DNA from: Corythucha ciliata
Lineage: Eukaryota; Arthropoda; Insecta; Hemiptera; Tingidae
Length of the DNA stretch: 64,000 nucleotides
Direction: 5' to 3'
NCBI GenBank assembly: GCA_038030265.1
Contig: CM075941.1
Location: 37,324,164-37,388,163, forward strand
Positions 58,345 to 64,000 of this stretch are shown here, piece by piece; the first letter of the stretch is position 1; every line of letters begins with the position of its first letter. Under the pieces are notes generated by a model. That model was not told the origin of the DNA and searched no databases. It saw only the letters and a program-made list of their open reading frames with translations. A program made the translations under genes and the position numbers.

Positions 58345-58589
58345 CGACTTATTTCTGCACCAATCCTGGTTTTTCAGGACTCGTATTAATCTTCAGGAAA
58401 TTCCGTATATGCAGTAATTTTCCTTTTTTCAAATAAGTCGAAAAAAGACCTTGAAATTACTTGAAATTGAAAGGCGAATTTAAATAACTTCTGGGATGAA
58501 ATTTGATAAAAGGAAAACGACTGCATATGCGAAATTTCCTGAAGATTAAAACGAGTCCTGAAAAACCAGGATTGGTGCAGAAAGAAGTC
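58345..58589. mobile_element. MITE (~245 bp) with ~90-bp arms
   Basis: The left arm from 58345 ('ttatttctgcaccaatcctg', 'ggaaattccgtatatgcag') pairs with the right arm ending at 58589 ('gcatatgcgaaatttcctga', 'caggattggtgcag'). A partial relative is at 3023-3205. Confidence 0.8.
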
Positions 58590-59148
58590 AAAGGGATTTT
58601 GCGGGGTGCAAAATCCCCGCTTAGCGTGCGCTAAGGGTTAATCTGGATTTCGTCATATTTAATTTCGAGTAGCTATGACGTGTGACTATATTTGTTATTG
58701 TTTGACGGAGCTAGATGCTGCAATTTCTCTTCTCGCGACGGTTTAACAGAAATGTCCGCTGTAGCATTCCTCTTTGCGGATTGCGGCGTTGGATATCATT
58801 CCCGATGAGAACACTCCGATAGAATCAACATCGAGTCAACGTCGATCATCGAGTCGACAAACAAAAAAGAATCGAGCCGCGATCGAGTCAAAAATCTCCC
58901 GCGAATCTACGTCGATGGGATTACGTCAACTCATCGATGAAAAATCTACGTATAATAGACGTTGACACCACTTCGTCGATAGTACACCGTAAGTTGCACA
59001 GGAGTACCTCCCGAAAGTGACGAAATCTAGCCATTTTGACTGTTACAGGTGTTGTTCTCCTGCTGAGAACGCGCTTCAAATTTGCAAAGAGTGCAAAGAG
59101 AAGCAAATTTCAAATTTGCTGAGAATGCTTCAAATTTATACTCTGGCT

Positions 59149-60654
59149 CAGGGGCGTAGGTACGGGGGGGGATATAGGGGAAAGATCCCCCCCCCCCAAG
59201 CTACAAGTATACGAACGAAGGAGCAATAGTACTACATAAAACGAAGAGCCCCATAAAATCTCTAAAAATTGAGCATTTCACGTTGAAGTTAGGTTTAGCA
59301 GATTTTCTGGACTTAAAGCAGCCCGAAAAGGTCCGAGTACGTCCTGCTTTTTCCTTGGACTTCAGACCCAACGCGGTAGTGTACCATGGTAAGGGGGGGG
59401 GGGTTCGCCCCGGACCCTCTATCAGACAAAAATCGGTAATGTTCGTGGCTATAGCTGCTAAAAAGCGCTGATTCGTGGTCTCGCGATGCAACTTCCAGAG
59501 GCCATTCTTCGAATAAATTGTGGAAATCAACGCAAAAGTGTTGTATTTGGGCAAACCCCCGTGGTTAAAGTTGAGAAAACACGCTATAATATTGACAAAT
59601 GAAAGACGCTTTCAGGTTGAAATTGGACAAAAATGGCAAATTCACAACTGAAATTGCCCCATTCATACGCCCATTCGCGTATGATAAAGGGAATAGGATG
59701 CTGAATAGCCGCAAAATTAGCACAAAACGCTATTTCACAGCTGAAATTGTGAATCGCTAATTTGCAATTTACAGATATAAAGTTGCGGAAAAAAGTTAAT
59801 TTGCGGATACAAAATGAAGAAAATCACTAATTCGCGGCAAAAATTGAAAAAATCACCAATTAGCGCAGCTAAAATTAAAAAAAGTTATACGAAAAGCTAT
59901 ACGACGCGTCGCCGCTACAATTTTAAAAAAAAACACTAATTCATGGTTGAAATTGAGAAAAATTCTAATTTGCGCCAAAAACTGAATATACGCGAATTTG
60001 CGGATTCTGAAGGCAACATTTCAGGCTTAAATTGAAAAAAAGCGCCAATTTATGGCAATAGGCGAAGAAACCGCTAATTCGCGAGTAAACTGAGAAAAAT
60101 CGCTCATGCATTGCGTATGGTGAAGCAATAAAATCCTAATTCGTGAAAAGTCCCCCTATTTTGCGGCTAATATTGTGGAAAACACTTAAGAAAAACGTTA
60201 ATTTCCAGCTAAAACTGAGAAAAGTGCTAATCCCCTGATAAAAAAAAAAAAAAAAATCGGTAATATGCTGCTAAAATTGAGGAAAACGCCAAAACTCGTG
60301 GATAACTAAGAAACATCGCGCTCACGGGATAAAAACGATAATTTGCTGCTAAAGTTGAGAAAATGCGCAAATTCATGGCTATGGGAAGGGGCGGGGCAAA
60401 ACCGCTAATCTGCGGCTGAAGTTGAGAAGAACGATACACTCGGCCAAATAAGCGCTAATTTGCGGGTAGAGTTCAAAAATCGTCCCTAACTGAGAGATTG
60501 AGGCTATGATGAGGCCAGCAAGATGTCCAGATTCAAGACTGTGCCGGCTGGGTGGAATGATGACTAAAATGTGAAATTACCCCCTCCCCTCACCCTTAAG
60601 AGATTTCAATCTGATCCCCCCCCCCCACAGGACAAATTCCTACCTACGCCACTG
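59149..60654. mobile_element. CAG...CTG element filled with an R1 array, 7-bp TSD
   Basis: Starts 'caggggcgtaggtacgggg' and ends 'cctacctacgccactg', short inverted termini of hAT-like type. Flanked by exact 7-bp TCTGGCT at 59142-59148 and 60655-60661. The interior is G/C-run blocks plus about 30 R1 units (59440-60480), with no transposase. hAT elements normally give 8-bp duplications, so the superfamily is tentative. Confidence 0.75.
59440..60480. repeat. R1 minisatellite array
   Basis: Degenerate units 'cgcggctaaaattgagaaaa' + 'cgctaatt', the interior of the element at 59149-60654. Confidence 0.8.
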
Positions 60655-61070
60655 TCTGGCTGAGGAGCATAAATATAAATATAAACGTCGATCGTTCTCA
60701 GCCGGAGGGCAACACCTGTAACAGTTAAAATGATGGCTAATTTTCGTCACTTTTGAGAGGCACTGTATTGCAACTTACAAGCCTTGAAGCAGGGCAAACT
60801 CTTGTTTTATTGGAAAGCCAGAGTCTAAATTTGAAGCACTAGAGTACCTGTTGGATTAGAAAGCAAGATAGAAGCATGAATTGTACCGGATGATAGAGAG
60901 GATAATTTCATACGGAATCTTATCAAAGAGATGAAAAAAGAGTATGAGATGCCTCGCATGTCTTAGCTTAATATTCTTTAGTTTTACAAACCCGTGTAAG
61001 TTCCGTGAGGTAGCTATAAGAATATTGCGCGACGAAGTACCTTAAATCTTTCATTAGATAGGTTGTTATA

Positions 61071-61519
61071 CAATGGGGAACTTGCACGAATCTCAGATTG
61101 GGTAGAAAAGCATACCGGTGATTTGACCCGTGAACTGAAGGATAACAACGGAAGTTGCAACCCGATTGGTGCGTTTTAAGATTTTAAAAAAAGGTTCAAA
61201 GTTCTTCAGAAGAGGATGGATGGTGCGAGGGGAAATGACGTAAATACTTACTTGTGAAGCATTTGAAGGAACTCTAAAATTGTTTGTTTACAAATAACAT
61301 GAAAAATGTCCCCCCATTAAACTCGTCTAACCCCCTCTTCCCCGCATCATCCATTTCAATAAGTAAGTTTTTACGAAATCGAACCCCCACTCAAAATTTT
61401 TAAAAATTCCCTAAAAAAACATCCTTGACTTATTTCAAAGTTTAATGTGAGCAATAGACTTGTGGAAGAGCCCTCTTTAAGCAACACCAACTTTTGAAAA
61501 ATGTGCAAGTTCCCCATTG
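61071..61519. mobile_element. Possible small TIR element (~450 bp)
   Basis: 'caatggggaacttgcac' (61071-61087) and its exact inverse (61503-61519). Termini resemble those at 42075 and 45373. Confidence 0.5.
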
Positions 61520-62139
61520 AGGCACTTACAATAGAGGTACTAAAAAAAAATCAGTAGGTATTTCGGTAAACCAGTAAACAGATGTTACAAATCTCGTTTC
61601 TTTAGTAACGACAGGGGAGGGGGTGGAATTTTAATTAATTACAGAGAAATACTCCTTTACAGGTTTACAGGCTGATTATTTGAGTACCCCTAATATGAAT
61701 AATTCCAGAAAAAAAAAAAATTTCGCTCCGGCAGCTGGCGGTCGGAAAGAGTGCATTTCATTATGTATACGGATGCCCTAAGCCGTCCCAGAAGTAATAA
61801 TTTTGATTTTCATTAAGCCGAACTTCTTCCTCTATTTTCACCACCCTCTCTTCAAAATGTCGAAAAGTTTCGGTGGTTTTCCAAGGGCTTTGTTGTATTA
61901 AATTTTATTATACCCGTATTTCATAATACCTAAACGTGTGAATTTAAGCGATTTTTTTGAAATTTCATCCCCCATTTCACCCTCCCCCATCAAGGTTTTC
62001 GATAAATCTCAATGGAACCCAGGGCTTTCGTTACATTAAATTATTGAGTCGAATTTTAGAGCGCTAAGATGAACTAGTGAAGTTCAACGCTATTTTTACA
62101 CTTCCACACCGGAAGGACCACCCCCACCACCTTGACTTA
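61520..62139. other. No gene; degenerate copies of the 62.1-kb repeat
   Basis: C-rich 'caccctcccccatc' and 'agggctttcgtt' words at 61840-62040 foreshadow the 295-bp repeat that follows. Confidence 0.4.
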
Positions 62140-62140
62140 T

Positions 62141-62680
62141 TCAAAAAATTAATATGGGAATCAAAGGCTACTCTAACATGGAGTATACGTACCGAATATG
62201 ATGCTTCTAGAATCAACTGGTGATTTATAGTGATTTTTTGACCATTTCAACCCCTATTTTTCCCCCTCCACCTTGACAGATTTCGCCCAAATGCAATACA
62301 GACCTGGGTCTTATGACTACTGATTTTTGTGCCAAAGCGCGTTCCGCTAAATTGATTTCTTCGAGAGTTATCGTGCTAACAAGACCACATGCTTACTTCC
62401 ATCCCGGGGGCAACCCCCCCTCCCCCTCGACTTTTTCAAAAAATTAAAATGGGAATCAAAGGCTACTCTGACATGGAGTATACGTACCGAATATGATGCT
62501 TCTAGAATCAACTGGTGATTTATAGTGATTTTTTGACCATTTCAACCCCTATTTTCCCCCCCTCCACCTCGACCGATTTGGCCCAAATGCAATACCGACC
62601 GAGGTCTTATGACTACTGATTTTTGTGCCAAAGCGCGTTCCGCTAAATTAACTTCTACGAGAGTTATCGTGCTAACAAGA
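62141..62680. repeat. 295-bp tandem duplication
   Basis: 62141-62384 and 62436-62680 are over 90% alike, offset 295-296 bp ('gggaatcaaaggctactct', 'aatatgatgcttctagaatc', 'gagttatcgtgctaacaaga'). Typical of an interspersed element with variable-number internal repeats. Confidence 0.85.
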
Positions 62681-63221
62681 AAACGGCCATAAAGATATAT
62701 ATAAATATATAAACCAATATATATATATGAATTCCGGAGACCACTGAATTCGTGTTCTAGAGGTTCTGAAACGTGAAAAAAACATGACATGACCCATGTT
62801 TGCCACCATCACGACGAGACCAATAGTGCATTTTCAGAATGAAATGCACTAAAACACGCATTCGAAAGGAGATTGAGTCTTATTGAGTTATGTTGTCACA
62901 CCGATGTTCTGTAAAGGAATTTTCAAATACGGAGGATCATTCGTCAACTGAATTACCAAAGTAAAGGTGATTAAATAGATAAAAGTGACGTCAGTTGTGT
63001 GGCCAACATTGCAACACAAAATAGTCGAGCATGAAATATAGCACATCCCTATTGCTGTTCGAAGAACAACTATTAGGAGAATTTGTTTTTAGTGATGAGA
63101 GTATGATGATTGTTTTCGGACTTGTGTAGAGCTAACGACCCGAAAAAAGATAACAGTCGAAGAGAATTACCTTTTTTCGCCCCGTTGTCGTCCACCGTGG
63201 GAAAAGTTCTCAGATGTCATA

Positions 63222-64000
63222 ATGGAGCTCAAAACAATCGACGAGGACTTCAGTGACGACTCATTCAACGAACAATTCGAGTCTAAATTCTTTGAGTGCC
63301 AAGCATTAATTTCCCAAAAGCTCATTCCATGTGATTCCATGTGATCGTACGAAGCCCAAAGGCACTCTTTCGAACGAGGGAACGACTCGTCTATTCGACT
63401 TCCATCAATCTACTTGCCCATCTTCAGTGGTAGTTATTCGGATTGGTCATCGTTTAAGGACACATTTGTCAAACTTGACGACAAAAACAACAATCTCTCA
63501 AACAGGGAGAGAAACTCCATTTACGCAAGTCTTGCCTCAAGGGAGGCGCCTCTGACGTTGTTCAAGATATTATCATCTCAGAAAACAACTACCATAGTCG
63601 CATGGAATTTGCTCAACTCCAGGTTCGACTAAAAACGGCTGATTATTCGTACTCACGTTACCAATTGCTCAATCTATTCCACGAATGGAGAAAGGCTCAG
63701 TCTTGGAGCTCAAAAACTTGTTGAACTGCTTTTCCAAAAATGTACGTAGCCTCGAGTCCTCGTTACTACAATGATAGTTCCGATCCGATTATTTGTTTGT
63801 CAATATTTTGTCCTCTAAATTTGACACGGAAACCTATAAACTTTGGGAAAGTTCATTGACAGACGACCAGTTGCCGGCTATCAAAAGTGTCGAGGACTTT
63901 ATTAGCCATCGCCTTGGCGTTCAAGAAGCTTCAAATTCACGTCCTGACGAAAATTATTCCTCAGACTTCACGTCAAAAAGCCGAGGCAAATCTCGCAGCA
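63222..64000 (+). mobile_element. BEL/Pao LTR retrotransposon gag, broken, runs off the window
   Basis: ATG at 63222 opens an acidic N-terminus. 'LPSINLPIFSGSYSDWSSF' (63400-63460) is the hallmark of the BEL/Pao gag region (DUF1759), followed by 'AWNLLNSRFD'. Further pieces, 'LSSKFDTETYKLWES' near 63810 and 'PAIKSVEDFISHRLG' near 63880, keep the family order. The frame is broken: a tandem 10-bp duplication ('ccatgtgatt' at 63327-63346) shifts it, and more breaks follow. The LTR and primer-binding site were not located upstream. Protease, RT and integrase would lie outside. Confidence 0.85.

Larger units (their letters stand above)
58990..60778. mobile_element. MITE (~280 bp) split by a 1.5-kb insertion
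   Basis: Arms 58990-59072 and 60694-60778 are inverted repeats ('gtaagttgca', 'aaagtgacgaaa', 'actgttacaggtgttg', 'gctgagaacg'). Removing the inner element 59149-60654 and one TSD copy leaves a compact MITE of roughly 280 bp. Confidence 0.75.

Overview
This is a low-GC, gene-poor, repeat-dense eukaryotic window, most likely from an arthropod. Supporting signs are split genes with introns of 70-80 bp beside introns of about 10 kb, a nuclear-type tRNA-His, Jockey/CR1-type non-LTR relics, a BEL/Pao gag, a PIF/Harbinger-like relic and many MITEs. A sap-feeding hemipteran such as a whitefly is my best guess, but no sequence feature proves the species. There is one 500-N assembly gap (48719-49218). 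No bacterial gene organisation is present.

Layout. 1-1640: minus-strand non-LTR retrotransposon, cut by the window edge. 1640-8080: repeats only, including a 1.07-kb foldback element (3723-4795). 8226-31301: one recognisable conserved gene on the minus strand, a ChaC-type glutathione-specific gamma-glutamylcyclotransferase in four exons. One exon is only 36 bp, and the two giant introns hold minisatellite arrays, MITEs, a Jockey-like fragment and a tRNA-His gene. 31.3-48.5 kb: repeats and nested MITEs, plus one small unrecognised two-exon gene (36142-36963) and a PIF/Harbinger-like relic (38828-41825). 48593-48718: the C-terminal end of a gene that runs into the gap. 49.4-50.7 kb: ACCGT-rich and R1 arrays.

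50.8-57.75 kb is the most interesting region: a cluster of small, lineage-restricted-looking genes, three of them with a clear signal peptide. Two are tandem minus-strand paralogues at 56240-57079 and 57281-57743. They share the same three-exon, all-phase-0 plan and a Cys-containing helical motif. A third secreted gene (51965-52871) has the same exon plan but encodes a highly charged protein with several nuclear-localisation-like basic clusters. A fourth, plus-strand Cys/Gly-rich gene (50778-51846) converges on it. I infer a cluster of secreted, possibly salivary effector-like proteins. This rests on gene architecture, not homology.

58.3-62.7 kb: nested mobile elements. An R1 minisatellite array lies inside a CAG...CTG-ended element with a 7-bp target duplication, and that element is itself inserted in a MITE. 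63222-64000: degenerate BEL/Pao gag running off the right edge.

Recurring repeat families used below. R1: about 30-36-bp degenerate units built on 'ctcaattttagc' and 'cgaattagcgc'. R2: about 28-bp units 'ttggcttttgaaggagccaa'. R3: 'aaaatgactgattt' units. R4: 'gaaacttgcaattt' units. R5: 'ttcggttggattt' units. R9: an interspersed repeat of about 180 bp. Single-gene functions other than ChaC, the tRNA and the transposon proteins are unknown.
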